Assembly: GCA_011800155.1 (NCBI GenBank)
Contig: CM022374.1
Span: 2,899,595 to 2,963,594, forward strand
Origin: Flammulina velutipes
Lineage: Eukaryota > Basidiomycota > Agaricomycetes > Agaricales > Physalacriaceae
Reading direction: 5' to 3'
Length of the DNA stretch: 64,000 nt
Shown: positions 1 to 11,472 of the stretch, in pieces
How positions within the stretch are numbered: the stretch's first letter is position 1
Layout: each line of letters begins with the position of its first letter
Made by a program: the position numbers and the translations under genes
Notes under the pieces: generated by a model
Told to the model about the DNA's origin: nothing
Seen by the model: the letters and a program-made list of their open reading frames with translations, nothing else
Databases searched by the model: none

Positions 1-15
1 GTCATCCCGCACCAG

Positions 16-870
16 GTGCGTTTGTGTGGCGCATTTAAAAATGTTGCTAATCTATATCTTCAGTTATCTCGCTGTGATCATCCCACAGCCATGAGGACTC
101 AACTTAGACATGTTTCTGACCCTTCTCGTTGTGTCAGACCGACCCTCACTGCCGTCGTTCTGCACGCACGCTGTCCCAGTTCATTTCCCTGCTTTTACCA
201 ACAATATATTTGTGACCGTGTGTCGGATCGACTTACCGCTTGGAGCGCCTCACGTTTACATTTATCCCATGGCATTCGCTTGCTCGGAATAGCCATCGTT
301 GAAGATGATACTTCTGCGGACTCTGTTTCGCAATCTTGGCAGCTCTTTGCGCGCGCGGGCGGAATCGGGCACTACAACTCTCTTTCGCTGGCGATATTGG
401 ATCTCATACATGAAGGATGAAGGGTTAGTAGTATGGGAGCGCCAGGACTCACGATCGTCCCGCAGCAGGTATGTTTACATGGCAGAATCAAACATCTGGC
501 TAATCTGGATCTTTAGGTTCATGAGTCTGACCGTTCTACTGACTTGCACACCATACATAGATATATCTCTGACTGTGACCGTTGTCTCAGGCTCACTCTC
601 GCTGTCGCCGTCATGCACGCAGGATGTCTGCACCGATCAATGGTCTTCAAACACCAATATCTTCATCGCCACGTATCGGATGGACCTAGGACTCGAACTA
701 CCTCATGTTTACGTTTATCTAATGGGTTTCGCTTGCTCAGAATCACGCTCGACAATGATACGCACACGCGGCCTCTGTTTCGCCGTGGTCGGAGATGTTC
801 CCTTGGGAGGATGGAATACTGGACCTACGGCCCGCGTCTCTGTGCCGTTTGTAGCCAAATAGGGAGAGGC
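16..870 (+). other. Tandem-module intron-bearing locus, left copy
   Basis: Two diverged modules of about 450 bp lie in tandem (roughly 1-410 and 411-870). Each has a 48-nt intron-like element at the same place (about 18-63 and 468-515), with GTGCGT or GTATGT at the 5' end, a GCTAATCT branch-like site and CAG or TAG at the 3' end. Long open frames run through, but the frame that aligns best between modules is broken by a TGA near 418, where the first module has TGC. Both modules share a P-H-V-Y-[VI]-Y stretch followed by F-A-C-S-E. I do not recognise the protein. It may be a decayed gene or a spliced non-coding RNA. Confidence 0.3.
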
Positions 871-1247
871 TGACGGTCTAGCGGTATAGGAGCTCTCAGA
901 TAGATGCTGTCTTTGCTGCAAGTACATCAATGTGGCGCACTTGTTATATTTTGCTAGGCTACGTTGTGTGCGCCGCTCCCAAAGCATGAGTGTCTCATTG
1001 ACCTTTGTACATGTCTTTCACTTGTGGGGTTTAGTACATGCTGCGATGTATGCAGTGTAATGGTAGAATGACACATATTTGTGCTATAATAAAACATTGT
1101 CTTGATTTTTCCTTCCACCCAAGTAGCAGAATACAATCATATACGACGGTTCATCGATACGTCTTTACCAGCGTGTCAATAGACGAGAGTTACGAGTAAG
1201 TACAACAAACAAAACGAATGCAAGTACAACAATACGACAAATAAAAC

Positions 1248-4200
1248 TTATGAAGACGCCGAAGCAGGCGGACTCGAGACGCCCCCACCGCGCTGCATGA
1301 ATCCGCGAGGCGCAAATGCCCTCCCCGTCCCCCACGCCCCCGATCTATGAATCCATTCCCCCGTCCCCGTCCACGTTCAACGAACCCATTCCCCCTTGCG
1401 TGTTCGACGAATCCACTCCCCCTCCCACGTTCAACGAACCCGTTCCTCTCCCCCTCTCAACGAACCCACTCCCACTCCCAATCCCCCGTCCCCGACCCCG
1501 ATCATCAAACCCATTCCCACGTCCCCTCGCCCCACCCCTCGGCATGATACTAACCTGTGGTGGAACTTGCTGAGGAGGTTGAGTTGGCTGCTTCGGCCTC
1601 CTACACAAAAAAAGTCAGATCTCACCAAGAAAGAAGTAAAAGAAAGACCCACCCAACCGAAACGACAAACTGCCTCTCCGTCAAGTTCAACACCCCCTCA
1701 GGATCCATCACAGCCCCGCGGTACGGAGAACATAGCCCGCCGAGGGTAGTCCCAGCCATGAACGGAGCATCAAACAACACAGACACAGAAGACGCAGCAG
1801 ACCTCCCTACTCCCACTCCCACTCCCGGAGTTTCAGGCGCCCCGATCCCTACAACGATCCCCCTCGCACCCAACCCCCCACCCGCCGCCTCCTCAACGCT
1901 CACAACACGATCACCCAGCCCAAACCGCTGACCTCTCAGCCTCTCCCGCCCATGTCCAGGAAGCAATACCGCCGCACGCGGGATACCCTTGACCATCGCT
2001 CTCTTTACTTTACCAGCCCCTTTCGACCCCATCGCCTCCAGCTTCTTGACACCCTCCTTGCTCATCCGTTCCACTCCGAGCGGAACCTCCTCCAGCGAAC
2101 CCACCCCAATCTCCTCTTTCAACCACTTTTTGATAGCTCTCACCGCCTCCGGTCCTCCCATCTCCTCAGCCTTCGGCATATCCCCAGCAGCCCTTCCCGC
2201 CACATCGAAAACGACAGGATATGTGTCCTTGTACCGTCGACAAGCCTGTACAGCATCCTCGCTAAACTCCCATCCATTCGCTGCTTTCCTCGAATACCCC
2301 ACTACCCGTATACCACGTGCCTCGAACTTGAATGACAAGCCAACGTTGACCTTGTCTCTCCCAGCGACGACCATGAACGCGCTTGTTACTCTCCCGAGAA
2401 CACGTCCACTGACTCCCACTCGCTGCGCTGCCTCCCAGCTAGGGTACCATCGACCTCCCTCTCCCTGTTCCTCGACTCGCACATCGGGTTCGGGCTCCCC
2501 AAACGCGAGAACGACGCTAACTTCGTTCCGTTCTTCATCAACCCCCTCCACTCTCCCGACGCCACCATATCCATGCTCTCCCATGAAGAACACCCTCTTC
2601 CCACCCAGCTCTTCCTTTACATCCACCGCAGCCCGTTCAACGAACCGTGAATCCTCCTCGGACGGACAGGTGCGTACCACCATCTGTCCTGGAACGTCCA
2701 CCTCGCCTACCGCGAACCGCTTGACCAGTCCGCCCGTCTCTGGAACACGCTCCATCCCTACGACAAGACGTACATGCAGCATCCCTGCTACGTCTCCAAT
2801 GACCACTCCCCGTTTCTTGGAATACACCTCTTCAATGCGCTCCCCTCGAGCTCTCCATGCGACAGGGTTATGAGGCGTCCTCAACACCTTGCTTGGTCCT
2901 CCTGCGATGAGCTGGGTATGATCCCACCGTCCACCCTCGTCACTAACACCGACCACCTTTCCCTCGCGCAGGAATGGCCAGTTGACCCATACCCTTCCGC
3001 CTAACGTCGTCTTGAGATCTCCGGCTGGCTCGTCCTTGATGAAAACGACGATACTGCGATTACGGCTCTCAGTACCGTGAACGTTGACGCCATGGACACC
3101 AAGTACTGCGCTGTGTTTGAGCGTCTTGAGCGACGGGAAGCCAGCGCGCATGACGGTATTGTCAATGGTCCTCCGTTTCGGCTTGCTGTCCTCGCCAAAG
3201 CCCCATCCACTCCCAGCTCTCGGAGCCCATTCCTTCTCCACACACCCATCTTTCGCCAGCGCGGGGAAGAAGCCTGGTAAGGGAGACGCATAGAACCCGC
3301 CTTCTCCGACAGCAAAGACGCGACTGGTTCCCCTTGAATTCCTCTTGCGCTCCTCTCCGGTCAACATATGCTCGACGTGGTGCATGGCAGCGCGCATGAC
3401 GTTAACGTCGATAAAGGGGATCTTGACGACGGCTTCCCACTCTGCCTTTTTGCCGTTCATGTCTTGTTCGAACTCGGCGGGGTAAAAGTGGCGAATGGAC
3501 GACGTGGGTGAGGACATGAGTTCCTGTTATGCAAGTTAGAGGATAGTAGAGCGCATATAGACGACGTACTCTGAAGCATGTAGGAACGAGCGTCCCACTG
3601 GCGACGGGCAGTACACCCATGAGCTGCTCGAACGGCTTGAATGGCTCGCCAAGGTCGAACGTTAGCTCGAGCGAAGCGATATCGGTAAGATCTAGAAACA
3701 TTAGATATGCGTAGCAGTAACAAGGAAAACTCACCTCCGACACGGGGGCATAATGCCAGGTATAGAACCATCCCCAGCTGGGAACACCGCGGTAGTAGTA
3801 GTACATGACCCACTGGAGGCCTTGGACGTATCCCTTGACGAGGTCGCGAACTTCGGATGGATCGCGGAAACCCAGCTTGTCGCGATAGTACTCTCTCCTC
3901 CACTCAGCCATGGCAGCGTTGACCCTCCCCTCCTCTCTCTCCTCGAACGTGCCCTCTGGCTGAACGGCTGCTCTGGCGTACTTGCGAAGAACGCGTTCGA
4001 TGGCCTCCTGACCCTCCTCCTCGCTCTCTGATTCACTCTCACTCTCGCTCTCTGGGGTTCGTCGGCATCCTCGTCAATGACGGCGGCTGCGATAGGCTCG
4101 ACCGCAGCGCCGGGTACGCCTCTCGTCCTTGCTGGTTTCCTGATGACGAGATGGTTGACCTCGCCCTCCCATGCGTCCCACTCTGCGACCAAGCCAAGGT

Positions 4201-4678
4201 CTGCGGTGAGTTCACCGAGGAACTTGCGATCGCCCGCGGCAAAGTCGTTGACGAGGCTGATATGGCGGTCAGCCGACAGGACAAAGTCGTGGATCTTTTC
4301 AAAGAGGACGCGCTGGGCGGGAGTGACGGTCAAGCCGCCTTGTTTGACAGGGATGACGTCGCGTTTGCCGTTCAACCAACCCACGTCGCCGCGCTCTCTC
4401 TCCCAGACCTCTCTCTCCCACTCTCCCAGCTTGGCAAACACGGCCTGGAGACGCGGCAGGCGGATGGTACCCGTCTCGTCTGTGAGATACGGGTCCTCGC
4501 CGTCGCCGACGACAGCCTTGTATCCGTCGAATATCCTCTCGAGCGCCTGGTCGTGAATATGCAGGTCCGGCAGATGCGGCAAAAAGTCGTTGCCTACGAA
4601 CATGCAGAGCAACACGAGGTCGTTGATGAGACGCTCCCAAACTCAAGCTCGAGGTACTCCCGTAGGAGCTAGAACGGC
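1248..4678 (-). pseudogene. XRN1 pseudogene (N-terminus missing, frameshifted)
   Basis: This is a near-identical partial copy of the XRN1 gene at 12886-17248. It begins in the middle of exon 4, just upstream of the N-D-F-L-P-H-L-P stretch. It therefore lacks the start codon and the nuclease residues encoded by exons 1-3 and the first part of exon 4. Compared with the intact copy it has single-base losses in G or C runs near 3745 and 4056 (in the catalytic-domain exon) and near 1323 and 1443 (in the RG-rich tail), so at least four frame changes. The large central exon (1653-3523) is still open. The homopolymer losses could also be sequencing errors, but the missing 5' half and the two microdeletions near 4633 and 4666 mark it as a broken copy. 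Confidence 0.9.
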
Positions 4679-4974
4679 GCGTCGATTTCTTACATGCAGT
4701 ATATTAGCATATACATGTACTCGATGTATGCCACGCACCGTGTCCAAATATATGCGGACGTTCCACTTCATCCTAATCCGGACGACGGGTCTGCGACGCG
4801 TTGATGTTGGAGATGAAAAGATAAGCTGATCTGATGACATAATGACATAATTAGACGCGCTTGCTGCTTAGACTTGTGGATGTGCTGGACTAGAATATAC
4901 CATAAAAGGTGCGTTGAAATGCCGCGGCAAAAATCGCGAGTATGGGTTTTCATGGTACATTCGTAGTTTTGCTA

Positions 4975-5004
4975 GAGGAGCACAGTCACGTGACTGCGCT
5001 CCTC
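4975..5004. repeat. 30-bp near-perfect palindrome with CACGTG core
   Basis: Two 15-nt arms meet without a spacer. The left arm reads GAGGAGCACAGTCAC and the right arm GTGACTGCGCTCCTC, with one mismatched pair. The centre is the E-box core CACGTG. It lies about 300 bp beyond the breakpoint of the left XRN1 duplicate and at the end of the intron-dense minus-strand stretch. It could be a bHLH binding site, a transposon-end remnant or a cruciform-prone site. Confidence 0.8.
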
Positions 5005-5007
5005 GGA

Positions 5008-7300
5008 AATGACTACCCTAACTACTACTACAAGGTATTATAGGGTTGCGCCACACGAGGACGCGGGAGAATGCTACAGTATCCGTGGAGTGGCGCCACA
5101 CTGTTCCATGGAATCGACGTGGTTTCTACAAGTAGATCGTAAGCGAAACCATTCAAACGATACGAAAACAACTTACCGAACTGTCTCGACTTGTCCAGAA
5201 CGTCCAAAACGTCGAAATCTGTCAAGGTCAACTATGGGCAAGATACAGACATACCACTCGACCCAAAAGGGTCCATTCACACGTCTCGTCGACAAGACAG
5301 ATCTACGGAATGGTTAGTAATTGCATAGTCCTAACGGTCTGCGCACACACCTTTGAACTCGCGCGGCGCACGGGGCCCGTCGTCGGCTCCTCGTATCGAC
5401 TGGTTTCGCGTGGCTTTATCCTTGTCTTTGCTGCAACGTGCAGCAAACATGGTCCCGCGAAGAAGCAAACATCAAAACCTATGAAATGTGTTAGTACCAT
5501 ATTTTCGCCTTGTGAAAACATGACGTACAGGAGGGGGAATGGATACGAGGCGTTGACGTCTATCAGAGACGACGACGGAACGACATGACGAGTCCCTTTT
5601 GGCGAGGTCCGACCCCGTTGGATACACTACATCTCCCGGGGGTATAAGCGGACATGTCCTAAATAAAACATTAGCGTCAGTAAAAGCTATAGTGTTCGCT
5701 TGGGCGAATACATACCTACATAGATGAGTGTCCTGCTGCATCGCCTTCGGTACGTAGTGCTAACAACGATCTAAGAAACGACGAAATGGTCAAAACAAAG
5801 ATTGGACATGAAAACATCAAGAACATACCTTGAGCGTGTCGTGGATTAATCGTTTGCATGGAATATGCATCGCCTATCGCATGCGTAGCGATACAGCGCA
5901 TTAGAGAGACGTGCAGAACATCAACAGACATCCATGCACCATGCCCCGGAGATATAGTACGCTTCCGGCATGATATACCTGCAGGAAACGTCAACAAAAC
6001 ATTTTAAAACAATGTAAGAGACACATACCAACGATCCAGTTCTATCCCAGCCTGCCCAAACACAAAATCGCCATAGTGTGGCGCACCCCGCGCGACGAAA
6101 TCAACACTACGGACATGGGGAAGGACCCGGGAGTGCTGTATCGTCTTCATAACGTCTAAACGACGTCTTATCCATTCAGTACATCTGCGCGGGGCATTAG
6201 AAAGAAGACACAGATCCAAGGGGAATAGACTTACCGGGACAGCATCCAGCGCCATTCGGACGGTCCCCAGACCTTCCGTAGTGATGGTACTTGATAGACG
6301 TAGACACACAGTCAATGCGACGCCGGAATAGGTCGGGTTTGAGGTAGGTCTTGTCCAAATAATGTCCCGGGCAGGCGGAAATCCATACCCACACAAGCTA
6401 GACATAAACCATGAGGACAAAGCGAAGCGTAGCATTAGACGAATGCATACCTTGTATTACACCTCCAGCATGGCTTCGCATAGCATAGCAAGCGGTCGTC
6501 ACAACTAAGAACAGCCGGAAGAAAGTCAGTACGAGTATTGGAGGTAAGAGGGTAAGGAACGTACCTGTTCCATGCATTCAAGGCATCGTTTAGAATCGAT
6601 ATAAGTATCGCAGCGCGTATCAGGTGCTACGGGCCCATGGTGACGTCCACAGCAGTTGTTTGAATGTTGATGCAGCGGCCGGGGAGAGGGGTGTGAATAG
6701 CACAAGAGATCTTTACACAACGTCAATTAAATTCGATAACAAGCGATATAAAAGTGCTTACCAATGCTCAAGACCACTCCCGGGACCGCGGAACATGAAT
6801 TCGCCGATGTGTGGCGCACGCGCGGGGCGAAATCGGCAAGATGGGCACGGGAACACTGGAGATACATCCTAGAACACCTGAAATCGAATAGAAACGTGTT
6901 CGCATAGCTGTACAGAACGTTAGAGCAGCCTTTAACGTGGATAAAGTGTATACTTACAAGCCGTATGACTGGCTCGCGCGTCGTTGATCCATCACATTGT
7001 CATCTGTCTGGTACAGCGAACGGCAGGTGTATCTAAAAGGATGAAATCGTGAGTGTGGAACGAAGCAAACCATAATGAAAGAACACGTACCATGCCAACG
7101 GCATAGGCATCGTATCCAGGCATCCGGCTCGTTTAGTTGGTCAACAAGCTATAAACAACACGTCAGTAAGAGAAAGTGTTGCCTTTGAATGATGTACCCA
7201 CTGTTCGCGAGCAGGCGATGATGGTGGTCGTAACAAAAGACTGTATACGACCACATGGTGAAGGAATCACGTCCTGATGATAACGTTAGCGAAGCGCCGT
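5008..7300 (-). other. Intron-dense minus-strand locus, not recognised
   Basis: Read on the minus strand this region is a chain of short segments separated by intron-like elements of about 45-60 nt starting GTANGT, GTRAGT or similar and ending in AG. Examples start near 6774, 6564, 6449, 6234 and 6028. Some exons can be joined: the exon at about 6180-6030 reads in frame from the one ending near 6235, and the next junction (6028 to about 5978) also keeps frame. Two exons, at about 6870-6775 and 6125-6030, are homologous: both encode R-x-A-P-H-[IY]-G-[ED]-F-x-F and end in W split by a phase-2 intron. I could not build one continuous gene; stops intervene. It is either a degraded gene or several small genes. 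Confidence 0.35.
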
Positions 7301-7329
7301 TAGAGAAATATGAAGCAGACACGCACCCG

Positions 7330-7808
7330 TCAGTGATATCTACAGCAAACGAACATGAGACGGCGACGCGCGCGCTGCAGCTAAGGGTAACGATTAGAAA
7401 ATAAACTAGTGGAGACACTGCAGAACGTACCATGACTCCCGCGCGCTGGTGATTCAAGCTTTGAATGAGGTGAGGTGAAGCAATAAGAACTTGCGAACAA
7501 CATGAGACTGTCAACATGTCAGCAATGATACCAAGAGATTGTAAGCAGTACATACCTCTCAAATTTTCGAACAAAACAAGATGCGGAGGACGATGAGGGT
7601 GAACCACAGTGCTGCGTGGCATACATCCGAGCGCAATGTTTTCATGCACATGAGAAGCGCATTGAGCGCCTATAGACATGTTAGAAGGGTTTTTCAGTTC
7701 ATGGAAAGGGAAGGACTGACCAACGGGAGCAGCAAGACATGCTTGTTCGCAGTACCGATGTGCGCGGAATGCATTCCACAGACGAGTAAGTCGAGTCGAA
7801 GACAGCAT
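7330..7808 (-). CDS. Hypothetical intron-rich small protein
   Basis: Starting at the ATG at 7808, an open frame of about 109 codons can be followed through three intron-like elements (starting near 7730, 7557 and 7433; each about 45-50 nt with GT and AG ends) to a TGA at 7330-7332. Keeping frame through three junctions is modest support for a real coding gene. The product is Cys- and His-rich, has no signal peptide and no motif that I recognise. A further exon upstream ending near 7869 would join with a stop, so the start was placed in the second exon. It may be a remnant of a longer gene. Confidence 0.3.
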
Positions 7809-8238
7809 AGGTGGGAATCTAGAAGGAAAGAATGAGGAAGAGAGCCATAAATAAGAGAGAAACATACCATGGCGCACACATCCCAATTGGGAAGGTAGTG
7901 GTATGAGGACAAGAGACGAATACCCAGACCGCAGGAGAACGAGACACTCTCATGCAGGGAGCTATCGGGAGGCGAGACACATTACGGGAGACCTCGACTC
8001 TTTTTTTCTGCGCATTTCCACGACAACGGTCTTCGTCCAGACCATCACGGGTAAGTCCTTTTTTTTCGTCGCGTCTCCTTGGTTTCACAATGATTCGTCT
8101 AGGCTCGAAAAACTCCCTCTCCTTGTGGCGACGACTCTCATTGTCCGAATTGTTCCAACGTCGTAGGGATTCAAACAGAGAAGGTGAGTGTTGGAGAGAA
8201 CTCTTCACATCGTCTTACATACTTCCCGTCCTTGACAG

Positions 8239-8994
8239 CTCCAAGTCAACGGACAATATATATGCTCATGGTTGTCATCCGACACGGTGAGTTTGTCGCC
8301 AATTCATGCCAACATATCCCGCTCTCTCAAGGTAGGTCGTCTCTACATATTGTTGAACCATCCTGATGCCATTCAGGTTGACCACGTATTTTGGAACCAG
8401 GAGGACGGCATTCACGTTCAACGTAGGACGGGAGAAAATGTGCGTCTTTTTCACACTTCCCATTCAAGAATTTAACATTGTTACATAGTGCAACTACAAG
8501 ACAGCGCGGGACATACAAACAACAGTGCTATCTCGTCGCTATCCCTTCGGAGATTCAATATCATGGTGCGCTGCAATTTGATTCCTAACATCTTGTTCTC
8601 ATTCTGCGACAGACAGCAGATTTGCGTGTAAAATCTACCATTGTTGTCATCTGTCGGTCAAGGTACGAGTCCTTCCTCCAACGGAAATCAAGAACCGAAC
8701 TCATCATTCTTCTAGATGACATCAATAGAATGTTGCGAATGTGCGACAATCGACCCAGCTCCAGATCCCGAAGATCATCCTGTGGCGGCTTTGGCCACCT
8801 CCACCCGTCTCGCCTGGATGCCTGACCTCTATTTTCCACGGACTTCCCGTTTCGGTCCTCTGGAAATCCCCGTAGAGACGGAAAATGACGGTCATCATTT
8901 CCCGTGCATGCAGTGCGAGTTATCCCGTCTCTCCTTTCGTCACTTGCTAACTTCCTCTGATTCAGGGTTCATCTTTTTTCTTCCGTTGCACTAG
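8239..8994 (+). CDS. Hypothetical intron-rich protein (5' end uncertain)
   Basis: An open frame runs through exons at 8239-8286, 8377-8439, 8489-8565, 8613-8662 and 8716-8994. The introns between them have GTGAGT, GTGCGT, GTGCGC and GTACGA donors and AG acceptors, and one has a CTAAC branch site. All four junctions keep one frame and it ends at a TAG at 8992-8994. The first intron (8287-8376) contains an adjoining internal AG|GT at about 8325, so it could be removed in two steps. The product is rich in Cys and Pro towards its end (a short C-C-E-C motif early in the last exon). I do not recognise it. Upstream intron-like elements continue to about 8050, but joining them gives a stop, so the start is not defined. 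Confidence 0.4.
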
Positions 8995-10540
8995 CTACAA
9001 GTCTTTCAAGTTGGTAGTTAGTAGAACCTTAGTTACTCTGTTTCCGACTGTAGAAAGTATGTAGAATCAATCAGAATGCTTCAAAAACCCTTCGAAAATG
9101 AGTTTGATAGGCCAAGTCCCGCCAAAATGCAATCGCGCCGTGGGCGGGATTTCGCGCTCAGAGTGCTCGGGATAGTGCTCAGAGCTTAATGTATCACAGT
9201 ATTGTATGTAGTATAGATGAACGTAGCCGTCTGTGTGGATATATAGCCTACTGTATCATATGAACGATAAAAACTCGAAAAACTGAAAAGTCGAACAAAG
9301 ATATGCATTGCAAGAGTGGATTGCCCTAACGCCACACGATTTCGGCTTATTCCGCTCCTCCGAATACAGTCTCGGCAGTGGAATTACATATATTGGTACT
9401 GGAAAAATGAATTCCGATGGTTAGATGGACAGTCCGTTGCCGGGGACATGGCAAATCATTCCGTTTACTGTTAACGATATGAGCGGGAGCGTGATGTTGG
9501 ATCCCACCGGATAGACCTGAGATGGCTCGGATATTGCAGCGACTATGAAGAAACATACATTCAATAATGATTTAGATCATTTCAATAAATGTAGAGGTCG
9601 GAATAAGCTTGAATGTGCTATTTGAACTATCACACCGTATTCCGATGAGCTCGTGGAATGCAAACACCTTGGTTTCGCCTGGAACCATCTTTTATTTGAT
9701 ATATGTTGACCTTCCGATGTGTCCGAAGGGGTGGATTGTCGTACTACACGTCCACTCTCGTCGAGCTATCGACGTGCCCAGTCGCGTGGGCATTAATCTT
9801 ATCTATGACACAATTATTTCGCGTCTCATTCGTGTCCGCTGATTCGAACTGCTTCCACACAACAGAACGAGCAAAAAAGTTAAACGAGCACATATATAAT
9901 CCATTTATATAGATAATCAAACTATTCAACAACCTTGCAATGAGAGTATCATGTAGAATACATGAACACCACCAACGAGGCTAATGCTCGTGGGTGGTAC
10001 AGATATTGAAGGCATGTCTGACGGGCTTTGAATGCCGCAATACGTGATCGGTATGATGTGCTGTGGCGTCCAATTTTGACCCGTGTCTCCTGGCCACCGC
10101 TGGAAGTGTCCATTAGCCTGGACGTGAAATAGCATCTTCCAGGCTAGCAGCGGTCGCAAAGATACGGGCGGGCATCAGTTCCCATCAGGGTCTGATGGGA
10201 GACCATGGATCACGGTCCAGGCCATGGATTGGGCTGGACGAACGGCGGAAAATAGTCGATGGGAGGAGGAGGAGAGGTGGCAAGAAGTGTGTATAGAGAT
10301 AGTACAACCAACGCGGGGACAGCATTAGCGCCACAATCAGAGGTCACTTTGACTAGGAAATGTATACATCAGTGCCCCGCAACACTGGAGTATAGCGATA
10401 TTGAAGATTCCGCTGCCAAGGGCTAGCATTGGCCTAGCCGAAACTTCCGATTTTCAATCGTTTGCTTTTGCTCTAGACCGTACGAATGACACATCTTCCA
10501 CTACATACTGCTCACTCAGCAACGTTCTAGGCAGGCGTTG
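8995..10540. other. Intergenic, no supportable gene
   Basis: Only short unsupported frames are present on both strands. I see no intron chain, no known domain and no clear repeat here. The sequence is relatively AT-rich between 9540 and 9960. Confidence 0.6.
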
Positions 10541-10554
10541 TACGGGTATATAAG

Positions 10555-11103
10555 ATGAGCTGGGTTGAGGAGGTAGTCATCATTCCACCTCTTCCTTTCC
10601 AATCCTATCTCTTGCATTCAACTGTATTTCCTCTGCCCTACTGCTATACCACTCTCTCATTGTCACCAATCGCGTCGAAACATCCCTCGAGGATTGCTCT
10701 TGACGCGTCGGACACTGATCACGGGACGGCATCAATACACGTGAGTCCGTCCGTGATCATGTTTGTTGATTTCTTACCATCACTTCCCGTGCTTACGACT
10801 CTCTCCTAGGCCACGTCGCATACCGCAGGTGAGCTTACATTTCTATCTTTGCTAATGTTGACATTTTATAGCGCACACTGGGTACGATGGATACGTCGAC
10901 ATTGGTGCGTATCCAGCTTTTCATATTGCTTTTCTATTAACACAACGTCAGAACATCATACACAACTATGGTGCTACGTCCATGTTCAATATCGACTGAC
11001 AGCAAGATTCTTAGTACGCTGTCATTCCATTCCTTTCCCAAAATCTAATGCCGCGCACATAGCCTCCCGCAAATTGGCCAACGTCGTCCTAAAGGACGAC
11101 TAG
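10555..11103 (+). CDS. Hypothetical four-exon protein, 129 aa
   Basis: Exons 10555-10740, 10810-10828, 10872-10904 and 10952-11103 join in frame. The introns are 69, 43 and 47 nt long, with GTGAGT, GTGAGC and GTGCGT donors, AG acceptors and a GCTAAT branch site in the second. The spliced frame is exactly 130 codons including TAG at 11101-11103. The second exon is only 19 nt. A TATA-like GTATATAAG lies directly before the ATG, so transcription may start further down and the true start may differ. No domain is recognised. A short motif around S-K-H-P-S-[KR] in exon 1 also appears at 18172-18193 upstream of MetAP1, which hints at a small family. Confidence 0.45.
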
Positions 11104-11472
11104 TCGGTATACCGACTTGGCTCAATTGTGCGCTCGGTATGTCTTTATTTCGTTTATTTCTTATACTGACTACATGAAAAAAAGCAATATTTTCCTGTCC
11201 GACAATATCAACCGCGCGTACTTGGCTACGTGCAGGACCATCGTACTGGCATGACCTGGGATGTTGTTACTGAACGCTATAGAGTGTAAAAGGTATGTTA
11301 TTACTATTGACGCACTCCCTATACTCAGCTCATAATATACCAGCTCGACGAACCCGTTCATTACCATCTTACCACCACCTTGCCAACTCTTCCTCAACGC
11401 ACGCTGCGCGGACGGGTATGAAACTTCGCACATCTTGTCTTTGCATCCAATAGACAGTTTTTGTCTACTCAG

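Larger units (their letters stand above)
1..4678. repeat. Left copy of a 4.7 kb direct duplication
   Basis: This stretch matches 11639-16354 almost base for base in the same orientation. The offset grows from 11638 to 11642 through four single-base losses in C or G runs (near 1323, 1443, 3745 and 4056). Near the right edge there are two larger deletions in this copy (about 19 and 15 nt, near 4633 and 4666) and a few substitutions. Homology stops at about 4678. The true left edge lies outside the window. The unit contains the tandem-module locus and the 3' part of XRN1. Confidence 0.95.

Noticed and set aside
1989..2873. Long plus-strand frame opposite the XRN1 pseudogene (also at 13629-14513)
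   Set aside because: It is the shadow of the conserved XRN1 frame in GC-rich coding sequence; Ser/Pro/Thr-rich with no intron logic or domain.
7990..8060. A short F-V-Q-T-I-T-G-K reading that resembles the start of ubiquitin
   Set aside because: Only eight residues match; the frame continues into sequence unlike ubiquitin with or without splicing.
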